Source: Lachnospiraceae bacterium
GTDB lineage: Bacteria > Bacillota > Clostridia > Lachnospirales > Lachnospiraceae
Direction: 5' to 3'
DNA: 64,000 bases
Assembly (NCBI GenBank): GCA_902363665.1
Contig: CABJAW010000016.1
Span: forward strand, 36,249-100,248
Positions within the stretch are counted from its first letter, which is position 1, and every line of letters starts with the position of its first letter. The notes below the pieces were generated by a model. It did no database searches. It was not told the DNA's origin and was given only the letters and a program-made list of their open reading frames with translations. The position numbers and the translations under genes were made by a program. This document shows, piece by piece, positions 40,012 to 48,040 of the stretch.

Positions 40012-40725
40012 ATGCGAAGAAGAGGCAAAAACAGACAGAGAGCAGCAACTCACCGGAAGAACAGTCCGATCTTCGGTATTCTGACGGGCATTGCCGGCTT
40101 TTTCTTTCTCCTTACATGTTCCGTGGTACTGGTGCTGAATTTCAGACCGTTGTATTACTATGATGTACAGTCACTGCATCTCTCTGAGGAGACTGGTCTG
40201 TCCGAAGAGACGATCTGCCGGAATTATGATGTTCTGATCGATTACAATCTCTTCTGGAAAGGGGAGGATACACTCACGTTTCCGGATTTCCCAATGTCGG
40301 AGCAGGGGCGCATTCATTTTCGAGAGGTGAAACGTATTTTTGTGGCGCTGCAGTACGGGATGATCGTCATGCTGATTTTATTCACAGGTGGGATCATCTG
40401 GAATGTACGCCGGAGGTCGTTTGGATTTTTGCGGGCGACGGCTGTCACATCTCTTGTGATCCCGGCGCTGCTCGGAGTGCTCGTAGCGATGAACTGGGAA
40501 CGCTTTTTTATCGGATTTCACAAACTGATGTTTTCAAATGATTACTGGCTTTTTGATCCGGCAAGGGATCCTGTGATCCTGATCCTGCCAGATGAATTTT
40601 TCTTCCATTGTGCGGCGGCGGTGATTGTCTGTCTTGCCGCGGGCGGTATTTTCTGTGAGATGGTATATCGCGCGGTGAGAAGGAAAGAATACACTTATAC
40701 AAAAACGATGGAGGATGGCAAATGA
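40012..40725 (+). CDS. TIGR01906/DUF1461-family integral membrane protein
   Basis: 237 aa with four or more hydrophobic segments. It has the family's characteristic extracytoplasmic stretch after the first helix: a YYDVQSLHL region, then NYDVLIDYNLFW and FPDFPMSEQGRIHFREVKRIF. Family members occur throughout Firmicutes and have no assigned function. The stop overlaps the next gene start (ATGA), so translation is coupled to the M16C protease. Confidence 0.82.
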   Translation: MRRRGKNRQRAATHRKNSPIFGILTGIAGFFFLLTCSVVLVLNFRPLYYYDVQSLHLSEETGLSEETICRNYDVLIDYNLFWKGEDTLTFPDFPMSEQGRIHFREVKRIFVALQYGMIVMLILFTGGIIWNVRRRSFGFLRATAVTSLVIPALLGVLVAMNWERFFIGFHKLMFSNDYWLFDPARDPVILILPDEFFFHCAAAVIVCLAAGGIFCEMVYRAVRRKEYTYTKTMEDGK

Positions 40726-43631
40726 ATCTTGAAAAACTGCCGCAGTATCGGCTGATAAAACAGGAGAACCTGAACGACATTCATGCAATGGGGTATCTCC
40801 TGGAGCATAGAAAGACACATGCACGTGTCCTGGCACTGGAAAATGATGATGAAAATAAGGTATTTAACATTGCATTCCGTACGCCGCCGACAGACAGCAC
40901 CGGCGTAGCGCATATCGTAGAACATACGGTACTGTGCGGAAGCAGAGAATTCCCGTCGAAGGATCCGTTCGTGGAGTTGGTAAAGGGATCTTTAAATACA
41001 TTTCTGAATGCGATGACGTATCCGGATAAGACCATGTATCCGCTGGCAAGCTGCAATGATACAGATTTTCACAACCTCATGCATGTATACCTTGATGCCG
41101 TATTTTATCCGAACATTTACAGGCATGAGGAAATCTTCCGGCAGGAGGGTTGGAATTATCAGCTGGAGTCTGAGGCCGGGGAGCTGGCTTACAACGGGGT
41201 GGTCTACAATGAGATGAAGGGGGCTTTTTCCTCACCGGAAGAAGTGATCGACCGTGAGATCATGAATACACTTTTCCCGGATACACCATATGGTGTGGAG
41301 TCCGGCGGTGATCCGGACTGTATCCCGGATCTGACGTATGAGGCGTATCTGGATTTCCATCGGAGATATTACCATCCGTCAAACAGCTATCTGTATCTTT
41401 ACGGAAACATGGATATGGAGCGTGAACTGGCCTGGATTGATGAGAAATATCTGAGCTGTTTTGAAGAACTCAGGGTGGAATCTGAGATCCCGCTTCAGAA
41501 GCCATTTGAGAAGATGCAGGAGCTTTACCGTGAATATCCGGTATCTGAGGAGGAATCACTGGAAAATAATACCTATCTGACCTACAATGTGGTAGTCGGG
41601 ACAAGCCTTGATGTGGAACTGGCGAATGCGTTTGCAGTGCTCGACTATGCACTTCTTTCTTCACCGGGTGCGGTGCTCAAACAGGCACTGCTTGATGCGG
41701 GCATCGGTACGGACATTATGAGCAATTATGAGAGCGGGATCCGTCAGCCGTTTTACAGTATTATTGCAAAAAATGCAAATGCAAAAGACAAAGACCGCTT
41801 TGTCAAAGTGATCCGTACGGTACTGGAGGAAGCGGCAGAAAAAGGAATTGACAAAGGGGCATTGCTGGCCGGCATCAATGTGATGGAGTTTAAGGCGCGC
41901 GAGGCAGATTACGGTTCGTATCCGAAGGGATTGATGTACGGGCTGGATGTTTTTGACAGCTGGCTCTATGACGACAGCCGTCCGTTTGATTATCTGCGTT
42001 TTGACGTGTACGAAAAGCTGAGAGAAGATCTGGACAAAGGCTATTTTGAGTCGCTGATCCGAACGTATCTGCTGGAAAATACGCATGGTTCCATTCTTGT
42101 GGCAGAGCCGCGGCGCGGCCTTACGGCAAAGCATGAGGAAGAAGTGTGCCGGAAGCTGGCAGCCTTTAAGGCGAGTCTGAGTGAGGATGAGCGCCGGAAA
42201 CTGGTCGAAAAGACGAAAAAGCTGCGGGAATTCCAGGAAGCACCATCCACACAGGAAGAGCTGGAGAAGATTCCGATGCTTACAAGAGCAGATATCGGAA
42301 TGAAAGCGGCAGGCTTCCAGAATACGGAGTATACCTGCAACGATGTGAAGATTGTACACCACGATGTATTTTCAAATGGGATCGCATATCTGGATCTTTT
42401 GTTTGAGACAAGTCGTATCAGTGCAGAAGAAATACCGTACCTTGGAATCCTGAAGTCTGTGCTCGGTATGGTAAATACCGCGGAACATTCTTATCAGGAG
42501 CTGAATAACGAGATCAATCAGAATTCCGGCGGAATTTCCGGCGGAATCAGCCTTTATCCGCTCGCAGACGGCAGTGTGCGCAGCTTTTTTGGAATTCGCG
42601 CCAGCGTTCTGTACGATAAGGTAGATTATGCATACCAGATCGCGCAGGAGATCCTGCTGACTTCCGATTTTTCGGATGACAAGCGGCTGCAGGAGATCTT
42701 GTCAAAACTGAAATCACGGCTTTCCATGCGCCTTCCGGCGGCGGGACACAGTACGGCCGCAGGACGTTCCCTGTCCTATTTTTCACAGTTTTCTGCATTT
42801 AATGATGCGATCAGTGGAATCAGCTTTTACCGTGTCGTCGCAGATCTGGAAGAACACTTCCAGGAGCGGAAAGAAGAATTAAAGACAACACTTCGCAGAC
42901 TGTGCAGGGAGCTGTTCTGCAAAGAAAACCTGATTGTCAGTGTGACCTGTGACAGTGAGGGACTGAAAAAGACAGAAGAGCCGCTTGGTGCGTTTGTAAC
43001 TGCGCTGCCGGAGGCATCCGCAGAGAAAAAGGATCACGCACTGGAGCTTACGAAGAAAAATGAAGGCTTTACGACGGCCGGACAGGTGCAGTACGTGGCG
43101 CGCTCCGGTAATTTTGTAAAGGAAGGTTTTTCTTACACCGGTCTTTTGCAGATCGTGAAGGTGATGATGAGCTACGATTATTTATGGCAGAATATCCGTG
43201 TGCTCGGCGGTGCGTACGGCTGCATGGCAGCATTTGGAAGAACGGGAGATACGACGTTCGTTTCCTACCGTGATCCGAACCTGCGAAAGACAAATGAGGT
43301 ATACAACGGAATTCCGGAATATCTGGAGCAGTTTGAGGCGGATGAGCGCGAAATGACAAAGTACATTATCGGAACGATCAGTGACCTCGATACGCCGCTG
43401 ACACCGTCGATGAAGGGACGCCGTTCCCTTGGTGCATATTTTTCCGGTATCACAGATGAGGATGTCCAGAGAGAACGCGATGAAATCCTTCAGGCTCAGC
43501 CGGAGCAGATCCGTGCGCTGGCTCCGCTGATGCGTGCGGTGCTTGGACAGGAAAATCTCTGTGTCATCGGAAATGAACAGAAGATCAAAGAGGACGCGGA
43601 TCTGTTTTACAGTACGAGAGCGCTGGTGTGA
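40722..43631 (+). CDS. M16C-family (pitrilysin/insulinase) zinc metalloprotease
   Basis: 969 aa. The inverted zinc motif H64-I-V-E67-H68 is followed by a downstream Glu-containing helix (YNEMKGAFSSPEE). Two M16 halves and a peptidase-M16C-associated middle domain (about residues 450-700) match presequence-protease relatives that degrade short peptides inside a closed chamber. No signal peptide is visible, so it is probably cytoplasmic. It is coupled to the upstream membrane gene. A repeat remnant lies just downstream. Confidence 0.93.
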   Translation: MNLEKLPQYRLIKQENLNDIHAMGYLLEHRKTHARVLALENDDENKVFNIAFRTPPTDSTGVAHIVEHTVLCGSREFPSKDPFVELVKGSLNTFLNAMTYPDKTMYPLASCNDTDFHNLMHVYLDAVFYPNIYRHEEIFRQEGWNYQLESEAGELAYNGVVYNEMKGAFSSPEEVIDREIMNTLFPDTPYGVESGGDPDCIPDLTYEAYLDFHRRYYHPSNSYLYLYGNMDMERELAWIDEKYLSCFEELRVESEIPLQKPFEKMQELYREYPVSEEESLENNTYLTYNVVVGTSLDVELANAFAVLDYALLSSPGAVLKQALLDAGIGTDIMSNYESGIRQPFYSIIAKNANAKDKDRFVKVIRTVLEEAAEKGIDKGALLAGINVMEFKAREADYGSYPKGLMYGLDVFDSWLYDDSRPFDYLRFDVYEKLREDLDKGYFESLIRTYLLENTHGSILVAEPRRGLTAKHEEEVCRKLAAFKASLSEDERRKLVEKTKKLREFQEAPSTQEELEKIPMLTRADIGMKAAGFQNTEYTCNDVKIVHHDVFSNGIAYLDLLFETSRISAEEIPYLGILKSVLGMVNTAEHSYQELNNEINQNSGGISGGISLYPLADGSVRSFFGIRASVLYDKVDYAYQIAQEILLTSDFSDDKRLQEILSKLKSRLSMRLPAAGHSTAAGRSLSYFSQFSAFNDAISGISFYRVVADLEEHFQERKEELKTTLRRLCRELFCKENLIVSVTCDSEGLKKTEEPLGAFVTALPEASAEKKDHALELTKKNEGFTTAGQVQYVARSGNFVKEGFSYTGLLQIVKVMMSYDYLWQNIRVLGGAYGCMAAFGRTGDTTFVSYRDPNLRKTNEVYNGIPEYLEQFEADEREMTKYIIGTISDLDTPLTPSMKGRRSLGAYFSGITDEDVQRERDEILQAQPEQIRALAPLMRAVLGQENLCVIGNEQKIKEDADLFYSTRALV

Positions 43632-43642
43632 CCAGGTGAGCT

Positions 43643-43674
43643 CCCCCTGCTTCAGCTGCGAGAAGCAATAAGCA
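43643..43674 (+). repeat. Remnant similar to the structured IS605 intergenic segment
   Basis: CCCCTGCTTCAGCTGCGAGAAG followed by CAATAAGCAG nearly matches 60539-60570 in the IS605 element (CCCCTGCTTCAATTGCGCTG, then AGCAATAAGCAG). It forms a hairpin through CTGCTT / AAGCAG. It lies between the M16C gene and era. Confidence 0.65.
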
Positions 43675-43728
43675 GATATCGAATGAGCTGGGAAACAGAT
43701 CAGACAGAAATAGATAACAGGAGAAAAA

Positions 43729-44637
43729 ATGGAAGATGCAAAATTTAAATCCGGCTTTGCGACGCTGATCGGGCGTCCGAACGTCGGAAAGTCGACACTG
43801 ATGAATCATCTGATCGGACAGAAGATCGCGATCACTTCAAATAAACCGCAGACGACAAGAAACCGGATCCAGACGGTCTACACCTCAAAAAAAGGTCAGA
43901 TCGTGTTTCTGGATACACCCGGTATTCACAAGGCAAAGAACAAACTCGGCGAGTATATGGTAAATGTGGCGGAGCAGACTTTAAAAGAGGTTGACGTGGT
44001 GCTCTGGCTTGTGGAACCGACGGATTTCATCGGAAAAGGAGAGCTGCACATAGCAGAGCAGCTGAAAAAGGCAAATGTTCCGGTCATTCTGATCATGAAC
44101 AAGATTGATATGGTTGCAAAAGACAAGCTGCCCGGCTTTATGGAAAATTACCGCAAAATTTATGATTTTGAGGAGATCATCCCGGTCTGCGCGCTGCGCG
44201 GCGTAAATATGGAAAAGGTCATCAGTACAATTTTCCGTTTCCTGCCGTACGGGCCGAAGTTTTATGATGATGAAACGATCACGGATCAGCCGCAGCGCCA
44301 GATCGTGGCGGAGATGATCCGTGAGAAAGCACTTCGCTGTCTGGACGAGGAGATTCCACACGGAATTGCGGTTGCAATTGACCGGATGAAAGAGCGGCCG
44401 GACGGAAGCGTGATTGATATTGATGCGACGATCATCTGTGAGAAAGATTCCCACAAGGGCATTATTATCGGAAAAGGCGGTTCAATGTTGCGCAGGATCG
44501 GTTCACAGGCCCGTATGGAGATTGAAAAAATGATGGAGATGAAGGTCAATCTTCAGCTCTGGGTCAAGGTAAAGAAAGACTGGCGGGACAGCGATTTCAT
44601 GATTAAAAATTTTGGCTATGACAAGAAGGAAATCTAG
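43729..44637 (+). CDS. era: GTPase Era
   Basis: 302 aa. G1 GRPNVGKST near the N-terminus, G3 DTPG, G4 NKID, and a C-terminal KH domain with GKGGSMLRRIGSQAR. Era binds the 3' end of 16S rRNA and helps mature the 30S subunit. AGGAGA precedes the ATG. It is followed after 74 nt by recO, the usual Firmicutes order. Confidence 0.97.
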   Translation: MEDAKFKSGFATLIGRPNVGKSTLMNHLIGQKIAITSNKPQTTRNRIQTVYTSKKGQIVFLDTPGIHKAKNKLGEYMVNVAEQTLKEVDVVLWLVEPTDFIGKGELHIAEQLKKANVPVILIMNKIDMVAKDKLPGFMENYRKIYDFEEIIPVCALRGVNMEKVISTIFRFLPYGPKFYDDETITDQPQRQIVAEMIREKALRCLDEEIPHGIAVAIDRMKERPDGSVIDIDATIICEKDSHKGIIIGKGGSMLRRIGSQARMEIEKMMEMKVNLQLWVKVKKDWRDSDFMIKNFGYDKKEI

Positions 44638-44711
44638 CCGGGGCAGCTGCGAAGCAGACCTGGGATATTTGATTTGATCAGGTCACAGAAGAGACAGAAA
44701 AGGAAAGAAAA

Positions 44712-45380
44712 ATGAGCGAGCCGCAAAAAGTAAGAGGAATGGTGCTGCAGGCATCATCCTGCGGAGAGTATGACAAACGGATGGTGATCCTTACGAAAGA
44801 GAGGGGAAAAATCACCGCATTTGCACGCGGGGCACGCCGCCAGAAAAGTCCGTTGCTTGCGGCGGCAAATCCGTTTGTATTTGGCGTTTTTACGGTGTAT
44901 GAGGGAAGAGATGCATATACGTTAGCGCAGGCGGAGGTCTCCAATTACTTTATGGAGCTGAAGGAAGATGTAGTGGGAACGTGTTACGGATGCTATTTTA
45001 TGGAGGTTGCTTCCTATTATACAAGGGAAAACCTCGACGGAGCGCAGCTGCTCAATCTTCTGTACGCGTCGCTTCTTGCACTCTCAAACGAAAAGCTTGA
45101 CAATGAGCTGGTGCGCTGCGTGTTTGAGATGAAGGCGATGGCTTTAAATGGAGAATACCCCTACAGCGTGACAGAGGATGCATCGCTGCAGGAGGCGACA
45201 CGCTACACCGTGGCTTACGTGCTGGAGGCGCCGATCCAGAAGCTTTATACGTTTACTCTGAAGCCGGAAATTTTCCGGGAACTACGCATGGTGCAGGACC
45301 GGCTGAACCGGACCGGAATCGACCGCGACTTCAAGTCTTTGCAGATTTTGAAATCTATGGTTGAAACCGGCGGCTTTTAA
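44712..45380 (+). CDS. recO: DNA repair protein RecO
   Basis: 222 aa, slightly short for the family. The N-terminal OB fold (VRGMVLQASSCGEYDKRMVILTKERGKITAFARGARR) is followed by an all-helical domain. The C-terminal four-Cys zinc finger found in many RecO proteins is not present, a variant also seen in other Clostridia (recollection). RecO helps load RecA onto SSB-coated DNA with RecR. It lies just downstream of era. A promoter for the next gene overlaps its last codons. Confidence 0.9.
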   Translation: MSEPQKVRGMVLQASSCGEYDKRMVILTKERGKITAFARGARRQKSPLLAAANPFVFGVFTVYEGRDAYTLAQAEVSNYFMELKEDVVGTCYGCYFMEVASYYTRENLDGAQLLNLLYASLLALSNEKLDNELVRCVFEMKAMALNGEYPYSVTEDASLQEATRYTVAYVLEAPIQKLYTFTLKPEIFRELRMVQDRLNRTGIDRDFKSLQILKSMVETGGF

Positions 45381-45389
45381 CGGTATAAT
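45361..45389 (+). promoter_or_regulatory. Promoter for the lipoprotein gene
   Basis: TTGAAA (45361-45366, inside recO), exactly 17 bp, then TATAAT (45384-45389). Confidence 0.75.
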
Positions 45390-45425
45390 ACGATAGATTG
45401 CTGAGATAAAAGGAGGATGGCAAAG

Positions 45426-46100
45426 ATGACAGAGAGAAAGATTGCGGTGACGGCTGTTTTGTGTGCCGGCGTCATGATGATGGGCGGCTGCAGCATGCTG
45501 GATCAGGAAAAAGAATGGAAGCCGCAGAAGTCATCGGCGATATCCGTCGGAAAGGACGGGACGATCACAGAATATGTAAGCGATACGCTGGACGAATCCT
45601 ACTACAGCGATACGGAGCTTCAGAGCATGATCGAATCCGAGATCAGTGATTATAACAGCAAGAACGGAGAAAACTCAGTGAGCATGAAGGATTTCCAGGT
45701 AAACGGAAAGGACGTTCAGCTCACAATGGAGTACAAAAAGGCAGAAGATTATGCACAGTTCAATCACACAGAGTTTTATTACGGCTCGATGATCAACGCG
45801 CAGCTTGCAGGTTATCTGTTTGACGTTTCCTATAAAGAAGTGAAAAACGGTGCGGCAGGAAGTGCAGAGATATCCGGCACGGATGTGCTGAAAAATATGG
45901 CCTCAGAGGTGATGGTCGTGACCGCTCCGCTTGAGGTACATGTACCGGGCAACGTACTCTATACGAGTGACAACGCGCAGGTTCTCTCTGCGGACGATGT
46001 ATATGCGTCCGGAAAAACAGACGATGGTTCGAAAGAGAAAAGCTTTGAAGAAAAAGCTGCGGATAAGCGCGTTTACATTATTTTTGATATGGAAGAGTAA
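45426..46100 (+). CDS. Predicted lipoprotein of unknown function
   Basis: 224 aa from the ATG at 45426, which is spaced 9 nt from AGGAGG; the ATG at 45417 is too close to it. The signal peptide TERKIAVTAVLCAGVMMMGG ends in a lipobox (MGGC) with Cys at about residue 22, so it should be anchored to the outer face of the membrane. The mature part is hydrophilic and rich in Asp, Ser and Tyr, with no family I recognise. It has its own strong promoter between recO and glyQS. Confidence 0.8.
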   Translation: MTERKIAVTAVLCAGVMMMGGCSMLDQEKEWKPQKSSAISVGKDGTITEYVSDTLDESYYSDTELQSMIESEISDYNSKNGENSVSMKDFQVNGKDVQLTMEYKKAEDYAQFNHTEFYYGSMINAQLAGYLFDVSYKEVKNGAAGSAEISGTDVLKNMASEVMVVTAPLEVHVPGNVLYTSDNAQVLSADDVYASGKTDDGSKEKSFEEKAADKRVYIIFDMEE

Positions 46101-46167
46101 TCCAGTGACACACAGAAAGCGTTTTCGTTTTCTGATGCGATAAATGAAAAACCTGAGGAGGAACAGT

Positions 46168-47565
46168 ATGGAAAAGACAATGGACAAAATCGTTGCACTG
46201 GCAAAAGGCAGAGGATTTGTATATCCGGGATCTGAGATTTACGGAGGTCTTGCAAATACATGGGATTATGGAAACCTCGGCGTTGAGCTGAAAAACAATG
46301 TAAAAAAAGCATGGTGGCAGAAGTTCATCACACAGAACCCGTACAACGTCGGTGTTGACTGTGCGATTCTGATGAATCCGCAGACCTGGATCGCTTCCGG
46401 ACATCTCGGCGGCTTTTCAGATCCGCTGATGGACTGCAAGGAGTGCCATGAGCGTTTCCGCGCAGATAAGCTGATTGAAGATTTCTGCCAGGAAAAGGGC
46501 ATTGAGCTGGAAAAGCCGATCGATGCATTTTCTCAGCAGGAGATGACAGACTTCATTGAAGAGAAGAAAATTCCGTGCCCAAGCTGCGGCAAGCACAATT
46601 TTACCGATATCCGTCAGTTCAACCTGATGTTCAAGACATTCCAGGGTGTTACCGAGGATGCAAAGAATACGGTTTATTTAAGACCGGAGACGGCACAGGG
46701 AATTTTTGTAAACTTCAAGAACGTACAGAGAACATCGAGAAAGAAACTCCCGTTTGGTATTGGCCAGATCGGAAAATCCTTCCGTAATGAGATCACACCG
46801 GGCAACTTTACCTTCCGTACGCGTGAGTTTGAGCAGATGGAGCTGGAGTTCTTCTGTGTACCGGGCACGGATCTTGACTGGTTCCAGTATTGGAGAAGCT
46901 TCTGCTTCAACTGGCTGAAATCACTTGGTATGAAGGAAGAAGATCTGCGTCTGCGTGACCATGATCCGGAGGAGCTGAGCTTCTACAGCAAGGGAACAAC
47001 TGATATCGAGTACCTCTTCCCGTTCGGATGGGGAGAGCTGTGGGGAATCGCAGACCGTACTGATTATGACCTGACCCAGCATCAGAATGTATCCGGTCAG
47101 GATATGTCCTACTTTGATGACGAGAAGAAAGAAAAGTACATTCCGTACGTCATTGAACCGTCGCTTGGTGCTGACCGTGTTGTTCTTGCATTCCTGTGCA
47201 ATGCTTACGATGAGGAGAACATCGGTACCGAGGAAAAACCGGATATGCGTACCGTTCTGCATTTCCATCCGGCACTTGCTCCGGTTAAAATCGGTGTGCT
47301 TCCGCTTTCCAAGAAGCTGAATGAGGGCGCAGAGAAAATCTACACAGAGCTGTCCAAATATTACAACTGTGAGTTCGACGACAGAGGAAACATCGGAAAG
47401 CGCTACAGAAGACAGGATGAGATCGGTACACCGTTCTGCGTAACCTATGACTTCGATTCTGAGACTGACGGTGCTGTTACCGTACGTGACCGCGATACGA
47501 TGGAGCAGGAGCGCGTAAAGATCGAGGATCTGAAAGCTTACTTTGAAAAGAAATTTGAATTCTGA
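46168..47565 (+). CDS. glyQS: Glycine--tRNA ligase (dimeric GlyQS type)
   Basis: 465 aa from the ATG at 46168 (GAGGAGGAACAGT upstream); an in-frame start at 46144 is less likely. It is a class II synthetase: [23 protein letters not shown] start, motif 2 region [16 protein letters not shown] and motif 3 [10 protein letters not shown], then the anticodon-binding domain. The homodimeric form is the one found in many Firmicutes and eukaryotes, as opposed to the alpha2-beta2 GlyQ/GlyS. No T-box leader was found upstream, only a short hairpin. Confidence 0.96.
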   Translation: MEKTMDKIVALAKGRGFVYPGSEIYGGLANTWDYGNLGVELKNNVKKAWWQKFITQNPYNVGVDCAILMNPQTWIASGHLGGFSDPLMDCKECHERFRADKLIEDFCQEKGIELEKPIDAFSQQEMTDFIEEKKIPCPSCGKHNFTDIRQFNLMFKTFQGVTEDAKNTVYLRPETAQGIFVNFKNVQRTSRKKLPFGIGQIGKSFRNEITPGNFTFRTREFEQMELEFFCVPGTDLDWFQYWRSFCFNWLKSLGMKEEDLRLRDHDPEELSFYSKGTTDIEYLFPFGWGELWGIADRTDYDLTQHQNVSGQDMSYFDDEKKEKYIPYVIEPSLGADRVVLAFLCNAYDEENIGTEEKPDMRTVLHFHPALAPVKIGVLPLSKKLNEGAEKIYTELSKYYNCEFDDRGNIGKRYRRQDEIGTPFCVTYDFDSETDGAVTVRDRDTMEQERVKIEDLKAYFEKKFEF

Positions 47566-47584
47566 TATGAATTAGAAAAAGTTC

Positions 47585-47613
47585 TTGCATGAGGCAGGAG
47601 GATTTGGTATAAT
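47585..47613 (+). promoter_or_regulatory. Strong predicted promoter without an obvious gene
   Basis: TTGCAT (47585-47590), 17 bp, perfect TATAAT (47608-47613). A terminator hairpin lies only ~36 nt further on, and the nearest gene start is over 400 nt away. Confidence 0.6.
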
Positions 47614-47618
47614 CAAAC

Positions 47619-47679
47619 GCCTGTCATTAGCCGGAACAGCATGAAGCGGATCGCCCGGAAGAACCCGGGCGATCTTTTT
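47619..47679 (+). ncRNA. Candidate small RNA (~60 nt)
   Basis: Transcription from the promoter at 47585-47613 would start near 47620 and stop at the hairpin GATCGCCCGG / CCGGGCGATC plus TTTTT (47649-47679). The hairpin can equally be the glyQS terminator, in which case the promoter would be incidental. There is no good open reading frame. The candidate lies inside the 47611-47749 inverted-repeat element. Confidence 0.35.
47649..47679 (+). terminator. Strong terminator downstream of glyQS
   Basis: 10-bp GC-rich stem GATCGCCCGG / CCGGGCGATC, 5-nt loop, TTTTT. Confidence 0.9.
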
Positions 47680-47854
47680 GCGCCTGTTCATGGATTCACC
47701 GCCGAAACAGGAGCATTTTGACGGTGAATCCATGAATAGGCGTTTGATTGTGCATTGTGTCAGGAATATTTTTTGAAAATGCAGAATATGACAATATTTT
47801 CACAAAGTCGAGGCGAAATTACAAGAAAAAATACATAAAAAACATATGAAAAAC

Positions 47855-47882
47855 TTGACGTAATATGGAAATATGCTACAAT
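47855..47882 (+). promoter_or_regulatory. Predicted ppdK promoter
   Basis: TTGACG (47855-47860), 16-bp spacer, TACAAT (47877-47882). It leaves a ~150-nt leader that contains a dispersed-repeat copy. Confidence 0.65.
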
Positions 47883-47970
47883 TAGGGGAGAAGAGTTATT
47901 GGGTCGGATTTGCTATGATGAAAAAACGTCTTACTACCGGAAGCGTTTTAAACGAGTCAGGCAAGAGGAA

Positions 47971-47993
47971 AAGCGGATTGTAAATATCCGTCC
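47971..47993 (+). repeat. Dispersed palindromic repeat, degenerate copy in the ppdK leader
   Basis: AAGCGGAT-TGTAAAT-ATCCGTCC: the left arm is perfect and the right arm has diverged. It is preceded by GAGTCAGGCAAG, a word also found at 60526-60537 just after tnpA. Confidence 0.65.
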
Positions 47994-48040
47994 AGTCCGG
48001 CGGGTAGCTGTTGAAATACAATTTAGGAGGAATGTGTAAC

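Larger units (their letters stand above)
47611..47749. repeat. 139-bp inverted-repeat element
   Basis: Outer arms AATCAAACGCCT (47611-47622) and AGGCGTTTGATT (47738-47749) are exact complements. Inside are the terminator hairpin and a second perfect 15-bp stem, TTCATGGATTCACCG (47688-47702) with its complement at 47722-47736. Its size and plan (outer arms, inner hairpins) are like the 3345-3482 element, and both contain GAGCATTTT. Confidence 0.7.

Noticed and set aside
46101..46167. Possible T-box leader before glyQS
   Set aside because: The gap is only 67 nt and lacks the T-box sequence and stem I; only a short hairpin is present.
47767..47781. Possible second CodY box upstream of ppdK (TATTTTTTGAAAATG)
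   Set aside because: Three mismatches to the consensus and located about 75 bp upstream of the predicted promoter; too weak to claim.
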